From contig OZ037767.1 in assembly GCA_964035545.1 (NCBI GenBank), forward strand, positions 21,058,628-21,122,627: a stretch of DNA of 64,000 bases, in the 5' to 3' direction. The notes beneath the pieces are model-generated. The model was not told the DNA's origin. It searched no databases and saw only the letters and a program-made list of their open reading frames with translations. Positions 1-53,080 of this stretch are shown here, one piece after another. The translations under genes were made by a program, and so were the position numbers. The stretch comes from Bugula neritina (lineage: Eukaryota > Bryozoa > Gymnolaemata > Cheilostomatida > Bugulidae). The stretch's first letter is position 1, and every line of letters begins with the position of its first letter.

Positions 1-24524
<24,524 letters not shown>

Positions 24525-25685
24525 AAATCCTTGTTGAGTATAACATGGAGTTAGCCTAATGCTGTAGTTGTAAATTAGCTGATACTCCACAATTTCTCTT
24601 AGTATTTTAGTATCTATTTGACTAGTAGCTACTCATATTTTGCTAGCTAAACTAAACTTTTGATTGGCTGGTATAGAAATAGTAATCATATATTATTGCT
24701 CAGTGAAATAATTAATTTTCTACCTAAATATACATAGTATTATATTATTTATCCATAAAATTTCTAAATAGAAAGATATCTTTTGGGATCATTACTTTAC
24801 TGCAATATTCTAGTGCAAAACGCTCTCATATTTTTTTATTTTAAAATTTGCATAGTTGATATTATGCTAAATACAAAGTTTTTTAGTTCTTATATTATAT
24901 TTGATTCAATCCCGCTACCTGAACAGGACAGGGCAGAGATGGTGAAGTGAGGATTGTATTTGGTTTACTGGCTGCTTGTTTTGCTTATTTTAACCAAGGA
25001 AAGTTTTTCAACGGTTGTTGAGGATGAGGAGAAAACTCCGCATTGAGAAGCAGAAATAGACAATAGCTTGGTTACTGCAAACTGCTTGAATGATACATAT
25101 TTTTGTAATTGATAAGCATTTTATTTTTCATTGATGACAGTGTGTTCGTCAACAGTGGCTGTTGACTGCAATAACACAAAAGTTTACATTTAGCTATGAA
25201 GTTTACAAATTGATCATGATGGAAGGTCGAATTGACCTATCAAGACTGAGCCTTAGCAAAATCATCAGTGCCTAGTCAATATTCCGAAGGCCGTTTGTTC
25301 AAAAGTCTATTGGTCCCAGTGAAGTTATTTATTAAAATCAATCTATTATATTTTTAGAGATGCATACATGGGAATGGGTTAAACAATAAAATGCATAGCA
25401 TGATCGTCAAATTTGGAGATAAAACTGTAAAACATACAATATTGCTATCATATAAATTATATAACTTTCCCTATATTCTGCATTATTATGTAAAAATAAA
25501 TTATATTTATCATTATTTTAAAGAAAAACAATAGCATAAATTAAAAACCATTAAGAGAAATAAAATACAATAATATAGTCATTGAGTGTAAAAGTAAAAT
25601 TAAAAAAAGAACACTTCATTAATAAAAATAATATAAGAATTTTCTAGAGCATTGTATTCAAAATCAAAACAACTGGTTATCAACC
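24525..25685. other. Intergenic: convergent 3' ends of ZNFX1-like and POLQ
   Basis: About 1.16 kb between the two stop codons. AT-rich, no convincing ORF. An AATAAA on the + strand near 25494 and a TTTATT (AATAAA on the - strand) near 25326 are the only obvious polyadenylation candidates. If used, the two 3' UTRs would overlap. Confidence 0.5.
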
Positions 25686-41623
<15,938 letters not shown>

Positions 41624-42908
41624 TGTCAATCACCTATCTCGTACACGCTTACTTCCTATACATAAAATTATTTATACACCATCCAGCTATTTTTAGAACA
41701 GCTAAAGAATTTTTGTTAAGATTAAAAACTGAAGATCTATTAACGACGTATACGGTCAGACATTATATACATTACACAATTTTTATTGATTATCCTGCTC
41801 TCATTTTCTGTATTGCAAAGACTAAGTCATTAAGTGGGTAACAAATATACTTTATTCCAAACAAAAAATAGTTCAAGTAAGATTGTGAAATAATCAGAAT
41901 TATCAACTTCAACTCACAGTGTATGGCAGTCATCACACCACTCTTGGTAAGATATGCTTTGCACAGCAATTCTATCCTGTATATAATATAAAACACTCCC
42001 CATCTACAACATAGCAACAAAGTTCTTTTACTTCATGATCCACAGTTTAGGCAGATATTTATTAAAAAGAACGTTTGGTGCATGTGTAGCCTAATGCCAG
42101 CAGAAATAGTCAACAACCATTATCATAAATATTATAATAAATACTTATATTATAATATAAAATTTAATTAACAATGTTATAACAAATATTTATATTATAA
42201 TAAATAATAATAAAATATTAAATTTATTCAACAATATTAAAAATAAATATTAATATTATTATTTTATGTTACTTGGTTATTAATATTATAAATAAATGTA
42301 GTGGTACTACTATGACATTTTCAATAATAATGTGAACATTTTTTTCGTTAAGAATATGTAAAAATTAAATTGTCAAACCTGGGACCCAACCCATACGATT
42401 TAACTAATAATGGTGCAAAAACTGAAAAAAAAGTTGTATTTTTATCTCGAAGATTTTCGAGAATAATTAAAATCAGGCTCGCTATTGTTTTTATTGAAGA
42501 CGCTATCATTACGGTATTGTGTGGCAGAGCTCCGATATAATATCATGGCTATAATACGCATAAAAATATTAAGAGAAGATAACTAATGCGGGTTGTTCGC
42601 TGCGTGTGTTAGCTTTATTTACTATAATATTTGACTTATGATTCCTCTTAGGAAACCGAGTAAAGAACGCCAATTTGGAAGACTACAACTGTGAGTTGAA
42701 GATTAGGTTTAAAATAGCCAACCCTTCACATATCTCAGCAATGCAAGTTTTATAGTCTGACCATCAATATGCAAGAAATGATTAAAAATTTGAAGCAACA
42801 TTATAGGATTGGAAGCTTTTAATATGTCTACACAATATTTTTCTATGGCGTATTACTATATTGATTCTGAAAGTTCTTTGGGTGCAAACATTTACAGTAC
42901 AGCCACAG
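41624..42908. other. Intergenic region upstream of POLQ
   Basis: Holds the POLQ promoter, which cannot be placed. An AT-rich stretch of TAATAAATATTA-like motifs spans about 42130-42300. A possible short exon at 42640-42690 (ATGATTCC...CTACAACT then GTGAGT) opens with an ATG and ends at a donor-like site, but no downstream exon could be linked to it. Confidence 0.4.
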
Positions 42909-43215
42909 ATCAGGAGAAATAGGCTTGAGTGGCTAGAGCACTGGCCTAGTGTAACACTTAAGCCATTGTATAGTTTTATAAGCAGCTCCGAGTTGGGGGG
43001 TGAATGAATGCAGTAGTTTGTGGTTCCTGAGTTTGGAGTTGGGGGTTCCAAGTTTCAATTCATACCCCCAACTCCTAACTCGATAACCCCAAATCATAAC
43101 TGCACTAATTCACCTCAGTTTGGGGTTGCTTATAGAATCATTCTAAGATATAGGTCAAAGGGACTTGAATCCAGGTAGGGCTACTGTTGAAGGGCACCAA
43201 GGCATGTTGCAAGCA
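42909..43215 (+). mobile_element. tRNA-like SINE fragment interrupted by a MITE
   Basis: The left part (42909-42967) contains GAGTGGCTAGAGCACTGGCC, an A-box-like tRNA head. The right part (43144-43215) contains GGGACTTGAATCCAGGTAGG, a B-box-like stretch. Between them lies a palindromic MITE (42968-43143), so the MITE inserted into the SINE. Confidence 0.55.
42968..43143. mobile_element. MITE family 'M1', copy 1
   Basis: Ends ATAGTTTTATAAGCAGC and GTTGCTTATAGAATCATTC form inverted repeats continuing into GAGTTGGGGGGTGAATGA and its complement-like right arm. 176 bp, noncoding. A second copy is at 61304-61504. Confidence 0.7.
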
Positions 43216-43571
43216 TGAGCGGCACAGTTTATAACCAGTGCTGAAGACTTTGAGTGTGTTTATATAATAACAGTGCTAGCATATTTTACAGCATATCTGG
43301 GGTCAAGGTATATATGCCGGCATTCTAAACAAAAAGGAGGTATAAAAGTGCAAGTGATTTAAATAGTGCTTAGTAAGCAAATATTTGTCACATAAGATGA
43401 TTGTCAGCTGTAAAATGAAGCAAATGTCAGACATTGATGTCACAGCTCCAGCTACTAGCATGGCAATTGCTTTTTAATAAAGTCTAGGCTCTAGCAAATA
43501 GTTCTTGTCTATACACTTTACTCTGTTTAGCCTCAAGCCACAACTCTTTCTTTTAATACTTCCCTCTAAAC

Positions 43572-43920
43572 TAGGGCTGTCCAACAAACAGCCCCAGGGT
43601 CGGATGTGGACCTCAGCCTACATATATGTGACCCTCAAAGAGATACAACTAAAATTCATTTTTCACACATATGAATTAGAGTGAAAAACCACCTTCTAAA
43701 AGTCTTATTTATACGCATGCTACAAAACATGCAACCTGCAGTAGCTAACTATTGGGACTTTATTGTGTAGTAATTCATAAGAATTTGGAATAAAATAATT
43801 TAAAAAATACTGATTCTGTGAACCTTTGCCCAAGCTCTAAAGTTTACAATGCAATACGACGCTCGCCATCGGAATATTCCATTTCAGTAGCCCGCACTCT
43901 GAAAAGGTTGGACTCCCCTG
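43572..43920. mobile_element. hAT-type MITE with 8 bp target duplication
   Basis: 349 bp. The ends TAGGGCTGTCCAAC and, in reverse complement, CAGGGGAGTCCAAC form a 14 bp inverted repeat of hAT style with three mismatches. The flanks CTCTAAAC (43564-43571) and CTTTAAAC (43921-43928) match at 7 of 8 positions, the duplication length typical of hAT transposons. No transposase ORF. Confidence 0.75.
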
Positions 43921-43984
43921 CTTTAAACTAAAGCAACTTGAAAGTCATGATGGCAGTCAAAGTTACCACCATACAAGTTAAAAC

Positions 43985-44276
43985 TGTGTTCAGCAGAACG
44001 TTAAGAATGTATTCTACAGCAAGCTGGGTATGTAATCTACAGAAAGCTGAGACTGTATTCTACAGAAAGCTGAGACTGTATTCTACAGAACGCTGGAAGT
44101 TAATTCTACAGCAAGCTGGGAATGTATTCTACAGCACACTATGAGTGTATTCTACAGCAAGCTGAGACTGTATTCCACAGCAAGCTGAGACTGTATTCTA
44201 CAGAAAGCTGAGAGTGTATTTTACAGAAAGCTGGAAGTTAATTTTACAGCAAGCTGAGAGTGTATTCTACAGCAAT
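43985..44276. repeat. Minisatellite with 23-24 bp units
   Basis: About a dozen diverged units of ATTCTACAGCAAGCTGAGACTG with insert variants. Intergenic. Confidence 0.85.
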
Positions 44277-45390
44277 CATCATGGTACACTGCTGTAGACT
44301 GGAGCATAATATGTGTTTAAAATTAGGTTTTACCACATGTCATCTTGTGATTAATACGAGTAAAACTGATTAAATATGTAACTTCCCTTTGACACCAAAA
44401 TGGTAATATCCTTAAGCAAGGTAACAATAGGAATGGAATATTTTGAACTAGAGGCATCACGCATCAGACTGCATGATACCTCTAGTTAAAAATAGTCCAT
44501 TCCTCTTTGCATGACTTCATGCTAGAGAGCTTTTACAGCAGGTTCTTTAGGATGTGTAAGTGGAGAGACACACAAGTCTATGCTGAATGAGAAATAGGGT
44601 CTTTTCTTAACAATAAGTGGCAGGTCTCTATAATATATATATACCTTGATGTTGAATATAGATATAATTAGATGATGAAAACAATATTCCTAGATATTGT
44701 TATTAAAGACCTCCCTGACTGTATCAGGTAAAAGTTAGTCGAAATAAGGGGGAGAGTCGAAAAAAGGCTGGCAAATGGTAAGACTCATCAAGTTATTCAT
44801 GAGGTTCATCATATTGGACAATCCCTCTGCCAATCTACACAACTCCATAAATTCTCACTCTACCTTATATAATAACTTTATTTACTTTCTCAACATTTAT
44901 CTATTACTGGGTGTACCCAATAACAGAACTGGTATTATCCAGTATAGAAATTACACTTTAGACAGGCTCTGATATCTGTCCATGATGTATTTGCAGTGTA
45001 GGGTGATGTACTGCTACATAAGAGTCTTGATCACTCCAGCACTGGCTAGATTGTTGATGGCCAGGAGCCAAAAGCACATCATAACAAGTAAGCTTGTTTG
45101 TTCCAATGTTTATACAGAAGACTAGCAACACGGTGTACTATTCAAAAGCATATATTTTCCAGACATAGGCTTTTTCCTTTTGCAAGCTTAGTATGCAAAC
45201 CAATAGAACTTAGGCTATGAAATTACCTAACTTGTTTGTGGCAGTAATTTCTTGAATTTTAGCTTATAAAACATAATTAAGTCACATCAGATTCTCTGTT
45301 TGTTGATTTGATATGTTATAGGATTATTTTAATAACTATTGTAGTATTTGTAGTAAAAACCATCACAAAAATCTTTGTTTTTTTTACTAA
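44277..45390. other. Intergenic, no gene recognised
   Basis: AT-rich sequence with only short frames. A small imperfect palindromic pair of phrases around 44440-44500 (TAGAGGCATCACGCATC / GCATGATACCTCTAG) is visible. No promoter or exon could be supported. Confidence 0.4.
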
Positions 45391-45599
45391 AAAATTAAGA
45401 AGAAAAACATAAAGTCAAGCAAAATTAGAAGAAAACCTATTAGTTTAGGGCAAAAACTGTATACATTAAAAGCTAAATTGAAAAAATTGCCTAAAAATAG
45501 AGATAGAGTACGTACTAAATTACGTAAAATGACCTCTTTATATATTTTAAGCTTAAAAAGAAAATTTTGCAATGCAAAACCAATACAGCTGTTAATTGG
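45391..45599 (+). pseudogene. Orphan Lys/Arg/Leu-rich possible exon
   Basis: Open for 70 codons and ending at a good donor (TTAATTG then GTGAGT at 45600). It encodes a strongly basic, heptad-like sequence including LGQKLYTLKAKLKKLPKNRD and RTKLRKMTSLYILSLKRKF. Composition resembles the coiled-coil linker of some transposases, but no family motif is visible and no partner exon was found. It could be a relic of a DNA transposon or chance. Confidence 0.25.
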
Positions 45600-46846
45600 T
45601 GAGTACTTTTGTCAATTCTGCAACTATTCCTTTAGTTTCATCTGGATTAGCTGTAGAAAGTTAAATTTACACTTAAACTCCATCCATGGCTCCATTATAA
45701 TATATACAGTAGTAGTGTAATGATAATTGTATTTCGAAGACATAAATTCATTTAATATAATTACATTGTTTGATATGCTAATAAACCATAAGATAATATA
45801 TGATATAATATTCTATAGTATACTAAAACATAATATGTCACATATTTTTAGCATATTATTATAATTTGACAACTGATATAATATAATATAATATCAATCA
45901 ATAACTATGGATTGTGTGAAGGCCACTCCATCCATGAGATGATCAGCATAATTGGAAACAGAATAATATTATTGTCAACTTCTCCACCTCATGGCACCCT
46001 GGTAAGCTCTATAATTATTCAGACACAGTCTGAGTGACCGTATTGTGTTAGCCAATCACAGAGCTGAAGACAAGGTGATAGCATCACGTGGTAGAGTCTC
46101 ATAGCATGCTACTCTATTATTACTTTATTATAACCCTCTTCCTCAAGCAGTACTACATTTTAATCAGGCTTTGACTGCATTATACCTGCACATTCTTTTC
46201 AGTCTAATAAATACCATTGTACTTGGAGGTTGTTTCATTTGGGCCACAGAAAGCAGCGCAGAAGAACGTGTTTGGTTTGGGCTATAACATTGTTAGTACA
46301 AGTTTTAGTGAGTTTTTTTATATTTTTAAAACTATTATTTCACTGCATTTTTTTTATTGTAATACACTGCATTCACTTATGCAATTTATTGCATTTATTT
46401 TTATTTTATTTTTATTGTATTTCCTATTTATTATACCACGTAATCATGTTGATGTAGGCACCATATGACCTGTTTCAAAATTTTGTCAGAAACTGCCGTG
46501 TCAATTGCTTATAAAATTTTCTGTCCTTTCTGAGTTGAACAACTGGCAATAGTTAAAACCTGCTTTTAACTTGCCTTTCCATATTCTATTTGAGTAACTT
46601 TGGCTTATCATTATGAATCATGAAAATAATTTTTAGAACTACTTTGGTTGTGATAATTAAGATGGAAATTTTTTAAGTTTCATATATTTTTTGTGTTTGC
46701 ATCAGTATGCTACATTAAAAATAAAACACTATGTGTACAAGTCTAATAGTTTATATATTATATGATATAACGCAGGATTATAGTTATGATAGTATGCTAT
46801 AACATACGATATATCATATCTTCAGCAGGGAATTGAACATTTGAAC
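45600..46846. other. Intergenic region upstream of methyltransferase gene A
   Basis: AT-rich with ATAATATAT runs near 45780-45890 and T-rich tracts at 46310-46440. It presumably includes the gene A promoter; no defined element could be assigned. Confidence 0.35.
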
Positions 46847-49800
46847 ATGGCGGCTATAAAGACGGCAGCACAATGGAGTCATGTGACCAAAGCTGATGTC
46901 AGCAAAGCTGAACAAGAAGTCTATGCATCTCCTGAAAGGATCGAGTTTTACAGCAACAATGCAAACACCTATGAAGCGGACATGGGTTTGCACGGCTACA
47001 GGTACTGGTAGAGCTATATTTCCTTAGAAACTCAAATCCCCTGGTGAACTCACATATATTCCAACTATAAGTAATAAACTTTTTGATTGACTTCAACATT
47101 TGAAGATAATTTTTCATTTTAATCTGAACTTTTTCTAATCTGTTTTCTTGCATAAATTCACACCCTATTGGAACCTAGTAGATGCAACATAAATGAATAA
47201 TTACCTTTGGGTACTGTAACACTCGTAATATTATGTTTTTAACAAATTTTAGAACTTGAGAAAATTGCCTTCATTTTCAAATACTGGCCTTTTTCAAACT
47301 GTAACAAAACTCAAACATTTCAATATTAAAAGTAAAAATAAATATGTATTTTTGTGATATTCAATTGTAGTATGATGTAATTCATATATTTCATGTCTGT
47401 GTGTGTATATAATATAGTACATACGTATATTAGATCTATTTATGTTTATAAAGTGGACCAAAAGTTGCAGCTCAGGCTATGCACAGTTTATTTAAAGACA
47501 GGCCAAACTCCCACCTGTTAGATATCGGTTGTGGAACTGGACTCATTGCTGAGAAGGTAAAAAACTACTGCCTTCTCTTCAATCATTGGTTAACCTTAAC
47601 TGATGCCAGTATTACAGGGCAAGGAAATACACTGCAACACGCTTTGTTTTCTATATTTATTCTAAAATGTTCACTTCAATATAAAACTAGCCAATGAATA
47701 TATACATTTAACAGTAAATACAGTATTCGATAAAAACTAGGATTTGGTAAGCGGAATTAATTATTTTCTTCAATCTACCACAAACGCGCAATAGCATTAA
47801 AACATAACCTGCTGTGTAAAAACTGACAAATTGTGCTGTATGTATTTAAAATAACTTTTGAAATGCTGAAAAATTAGTGGTACAATTTAGAAAGCTGCCT
47901 CTATTTAGAACAGTCGCTTAAATTCAATATCTTTGATATTCCCATTGCTAGCTTAATACTCACAATACCTCTTTGCCCCCCTTCCTTTTCCACTCTTTGT
48001 TCCTTCCTTTTCCACCCCTTTGTTTCTTCTCAATCTACCCACTTGCCTCTTTCCCTTTCCATCCTTTAGTCTCCTTCTCTGTTTACTCTAAATTCTAAAA
48101 CCTGTCAGCAGCTAACCATAGGTTCGTTTATTTTGCATTGCAAAGTATGTGTAGCCTGTATTTCTACACTGTAGTTGCTGTCTCTTGGATCCTACCCTAA
48201 TCTGGAAGGTTTGGAGCCAGCAACAGGCATGAAGATGGTTGCTGAAGGAAAGAAGTTATATAAGAATATAATGCAGAGATTTTTGTATCTCAACTGTGGG
48301 CTGGAACACAGTAAGTTTTATATGCCCTGGTTTACATATTATATAGCTGCTTTCCATCCGTGAGGGAAGACTTAAACTTTCACTTACAGCATGTAGGAGA
48401 TGCATACGTATCATAGTAGCTATTTTTAACAATATAGGTAACTCTACTGAAACAAACATTTAAATATTTTGCATAAAATTAAATTCAAGTTCTACTCCAG
48501 TCCTACAGTTAGTACTTACGCTAGAATCGAGTCGGAAAGTACATGCAGTAGGTAAAAGCAAATGTCTGCTTGCTTGTTTGTCTATTTTCTTCTATCAAGA
48601 TATGCTATAAAGAGACCTGACTATCTAGCAGCTGACAGCTATAAAAGGAAGACTAGAGAATGCACCAAAATTGAGGTACTCATAGACAGAGGCAGCTGCA
48701 TGTGGTGACGTCACCACATGCAGTCACATGACCACAGAGTCACATGATCATAGGCTGTGATCCCAAAATATAGCTTCGGAATTTTATATAATTATGTTGG
48801 AAAACACAGCAAGTTGTTTTATCTGTGCTGTTTACTTTGGCATAAAAATGCAAAGGCTTTATACTTCAAAAACAGTTTTGACTTTATTAAATTAAAGCCA
48901 AAATTATCAAGTTTGTTCTTAACTAATATGCTTTCTCTCCAATAGCCTTCAATTTGTTTTCTTCAACTTGTTTTGGTCTTTCTTTTAGATACTTTTTTGC
49001 AAAAAACTTATTTTCGTCATGCTTGGGTTTTTAACTATAGGTTTAGAGGTTTTGTTGAGGGTGTTAGTGATGATTCCTTTGCTACAACTTACATGTAGAA
49101 TCACAGATGTTTTACTTGAGTTATTTCGCATAGAAATTATTGATGGATATATAATAAAGCTATATAATATATCAAGTAGATGACACCTTATAATAATATT
49201 ATAAGGTGTCATCTACTTGATATATATTATTATACTATATAATACATATTTTACTTATATTATGACTACATGTGTATATCATCTATAGCCTCTTCCTCTC
49301 CCTAGTTATAGTCCTAAGATAAGTCTTCGAAAGATTTTTGAACCAATGGTTATAGAAAGCTTGTATTTTCAGACACATATGATGGAATTGTTTCATCTGG
49401 AACTTTCATTGCTGGGCACATGAAATCTAACTGTTTGATTGAGCTCTGCAACATTCTTAAACCAGGTAAGAAAAACTGTTATGGCATAATTTCTACTTTT
49501 ATGTTATTTCATATGTTTACTAAAGGGAAACCTTTTATGTTTAGTAGAAATTGTCTTTTCTCTATAAACAAAGTGCATATCATATTTATAGAGCTGCAAA
49601 GCTTTAGTACTCCTAATAATAATGCAATTGATGTTTATAAAACATAGAATTTTGTATTTTTGCCTAAAACAAACATTTATTGTAGTTTAGATTTAGTTAA
49701 GTGAGAAAATATAACTTTTGCACTATTATGTCGCAGAAAACCCTGGCCATTAATTTTTTTTTAAACTGTAAGCACTTTAAAATCAATGGGCAAATTAAAT

Positions 49801-50115
49801 TAAAGTCAGAAAATTGCAAGGTTTCTATGTCATTAATATAATTTTGATGCGGCATCTACTGTTTTCAGCACTGTTCTTCACTCACTTGCAAACACCTCAT
49901 ATAAAACTTTACTTGCAGGTGGATATCTGGTGATTACGCTGCGAGATGAGTATTTGAAAGAAGTGGAAGAATACCGACTCAACTTTCAACCAACTATCGA
50001 CCAGCTGGTAAAGGAAGAGAAGTGGAAGGTTATTGTAGACAAGCTACTTCCTGACTGGATATTTGTTGGAAATAAAGGGTTGGCTGGGCGCCTTTTCATA
50101 TTTCAGAAATGTTAG
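46847..50115 (+). CDS. METTL27-like SAM methyltransferase, gene A
   Basis: Exons 46847-47001, 47454-47556, 48175-48310, 49373-49465, 49919-50115; phases close, 227 residues. The start ATG (MAAIKTAAQW) sits in a good context (AACATGG). The FYSNNANTYEADM segment is the entry helix typical of METTL27/WBSCR27-like proteins. Motif I is LLDIGCGTGLIAEK and binds S-adenosylmethionine. LEGLEPATGM, with its Glu at the end of strand 2, is the ribose-binding position. TYDGIVSSGTFIAGHM is the motif IV region and NILKPGGYLVITLRDEY the motif V/VI region. This is a class I Rossmann-fold methyltransferase whose substrate is unknown; it probably acts in the cytosol, with no signal peptide or membrane helix visible. 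AATAAA at 50391 is a likely polyadenylation signal. The product resembles those of genes B and C downstream but is the most diverged of the three in the middle exons. Confidence 0.85.
49167..49225. repeat. Perfect 59 bp palindrome (gene A intron 3)
   Basis: Arms of 29 bases (ATATATCAAGTAGATGACAC then CTTATAATA) pair perfectly around a single central A. It could extrude as a cruciform or fold as a hairpin in RNA. Too little loop for a typical microRNA precursor. Confidence 0.9.
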
Positions 50116-51309
50116 CCACACATGAATGGAATGTTGTGATTTATAGTTTAGGCAACTAATTCGTAAACACTGCTGATAGTTCTATTAGTTACAACTATGC
50201 ATTCACCATGCTTACAAGATTTCATTAGTATACAACATAATTCAACTAGTAATTATGGATAGGCTTTTATGTCTGCTATAAAAATATATTTCAACATTTT
50301 ATAAAATAACATATTTTTGAATTCATGGTTTTGACAGCCACTTTTTTACTATTTCTATTGTGTTTCATTATATTTTTATTGTTTTACAATAATAAAATGA
50401 TCTGTTAGATCCACAAGATCTGCTTTTACCTACAGGGAGAGCTATGCTGTGGCCAGCTTAGTTGATCTACATTCTACAGTATGTGCTAATGTGTTTGAAG
50501 AAAAATCATCCAATCGTAGTCATAGTCATTTCAAATATGCGTCAAGTCACCACTGCGTTGTAGGAGTCAAAACCCATTTACTTGACTGACTGATATAAAT
50601 CAGGATTAACTATTGATGCCAAGTTATTAGTTTTTTCACAAAAGAGCATAGAGGTAGAAAATACCATTATACAAAGTTTTGCATCTTAATTAGGAAACAA
50701 GTTCATGCGTACTTATTGTAACTATATAATCAAAGTATTATATATAACTGTAGAGTATTATATATAACTGTAGAGTATTATATATAACTGTAGTGTATTA
50801 TATATAACTGTAGAGTATTATATATAACTGTAGAGTATTATATATAACTGTAGAGTATTATTGATAACCGTAGAGTATTATATATAACTGTAGAGTATTA
50901 TATATAACTGTAGAGTATTATATATAACTGTAGAGTATTATTGATAACCGTAGAGTATTATATATAACTGTAGAGTATTATAGATGACTGTAGAATATTA
51001 TATATAGCTGTAGAGTACTGTAAAGTATTGTTTCAACATTTTTTCGCATCAACAGTCTGCTGGAAAATACTACTAACCTTTAGTTTATAGTTACCGCAAG
51101 TTTTAGAATTATATCTGCTCAATTTATCAAAGGTTTTTCTCTTATTGATGACTTTTCGAGGTACGGTAATCATGAATTAAAAGCTAGCAATACTTTTCTT
51201 GTAACTTTTTTTATCTTTCATGAAGATTTTTTATGTTTTTATTGTATGTGATGTCAGTTCACGTTAATAATTCACCATATTTTACACAGGTGTGTTGCAG
51301 CAAGCCAAT
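50116..51309. other. Intergenic between methyltransferase genes A and B
   Basis: Holds the gene A 3' UTR (AATAAA at 50391-50396) and a 20 bp minisatellite at 50744-51015. The gene B promoter must lie in 51016-51309. No other feature seen. Confidence 0.45.
50744..51015. repeat. 20 bp minisatellite TATATAACTGTAGAGTATTA
   Basis: About 13 units, nearly perfect, with a repeated variant unit (TTGATAACCGTAGAGTATTA) at two places 80 bases apart. Confidence 0.95.
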
Positions 51310-52986
51310 ATGAAATCTGTGAACACCAAGACTGACTGGAAGCCTGTTCTGATTCCACAAGCAGAGCTTGGTGACAGCGAAAGAACAAAGTTTTATAATA
51401 ACCACGCAGTAGATTACGATGCTGACTATAAAGTATACTCTTACAGGTGTGGATATCATAAAGTATATAAATGGTGTCTGTAGGATGGTGGTTGGGGTTT
51501 GGGAAAATTTATCAACAGTGTGCAATTTTATCTACTTTTCCATTTGTGCCATTTTTACCTAAAATCAATATAAACATGATCGTGAGTCATTTTACTTAAT
51601 TTAGTACACACTGGAAATCTCCAGTGTTTAGCTGTTTTGTTCAATTTAGCTGGGCTTTGCCCAAAACTAGTAAAATATCAATAAATACACCTAAATAATC
51701 AAAGTTCTTCTTAATTTTGCTTGATTTCTCATGTTTTTTCCTATCTATTTAGCTAGTTTGGATTGTGGACCGTTACGAAACAACCATAACGGTCAGCAAT
51801 CGAAAGTAGCTGAATAATTAAGAAAAAACATGGGAAATCAAGCAAAATTAAAAAGAACCTTGATTATTTAGGTGTATTTATTGATATTTTAATAGTTTTG
51901 GGCAAAGCCCAGCTAAATTGAACAAAACAGCTAAACACTGGAGATTTCCAGTGTGTACTAAATTGAGTAGAATGACTGGTATGCTGTGGCACAGAATCAG
52001 ACGCAGTACCTGGTGTCAATAATGGCCCTGTCAAGGTTAGACAAATGACCTTTGGTTTATTAGGCCTGTGCTTTAGCCACTAGACCACAGCTATTATATT
52101 GTATATATAATATCTTAGGTGAGTATTCTTACAAGTGTATTTATAGGAACGTCTGTCTGGATAGAAGTTGACTTTTGACAATAACAAACCTCATTTAAAC
52201 AGCAAATGCTTAGCTCATTCTGAGAAAGTTAACCAAACTGAAACTTGCTGACTACCCAAGTTCCAAAATCAGACAATATTTCATTATTTGCAACACTTTT
52301 TGCAGCCTCCCACTATTTGTGCAGCCTTTACATACCCTGATAATGCAACAATACACTTCAACCTTTAGTAGATTGCATATAAGCAGATGTATGAGTATAA
52401 CAACACTGGCATGCTTCATCAACATGAAAGACAATGTATAGTGTCTGCAGCATGTCCCGGTCACATGTACATGGGGGTGAGAATGTAGAGCAGGGAGCTA
52501 AGAAATAGCTGTATCTCTACACAGACATTCTCTAGACAGCAATGGGCTTACTGCTTAGCTCCATAGCAAACATGTTTATCTTATATTTTGTGAGATCATG
52601 AGACAAAGTTGCATACACACAGTTCTTGTGCAATTAAAAGGTTCAACTATTAGGAATTCCCATGGGGACACAATCTTAAAACAAAATTAAGGTTCAAATC
52701 TGTGCAACTCCTGTGTGCAGAAGAGATAGTGTTTAGTAAGAAAACAACCTGTGAGTAGTTATTTAATGCAAACTGGCTGACTCAGGCTTATGCTGTCTTA
52801 AGCTCTGGCTTTCTCCAACTTAACCAGCACTTTTCTGAAGTTTACATGTAATAGTCAATAGAGGGTTAAAAACAGTTTTTATTAGAAGTAAAAGCTGCTT
52901 CTTCATGCAGACATTCAAGTCAGGTTTCTCAGTAGAACATGGATTTCATAAAAATTATATTTGGTACAATTGTATTTATATTATAT

Positions 52987-53080
<94 letters not shown>

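Noticed and set aside
49167-49225. microRNA precursor hairpin
   Set aside because: The arms are perfectly paired with a one-base loop, unlike a miRNA precursor, and the sequence is AT-rich palindrome.
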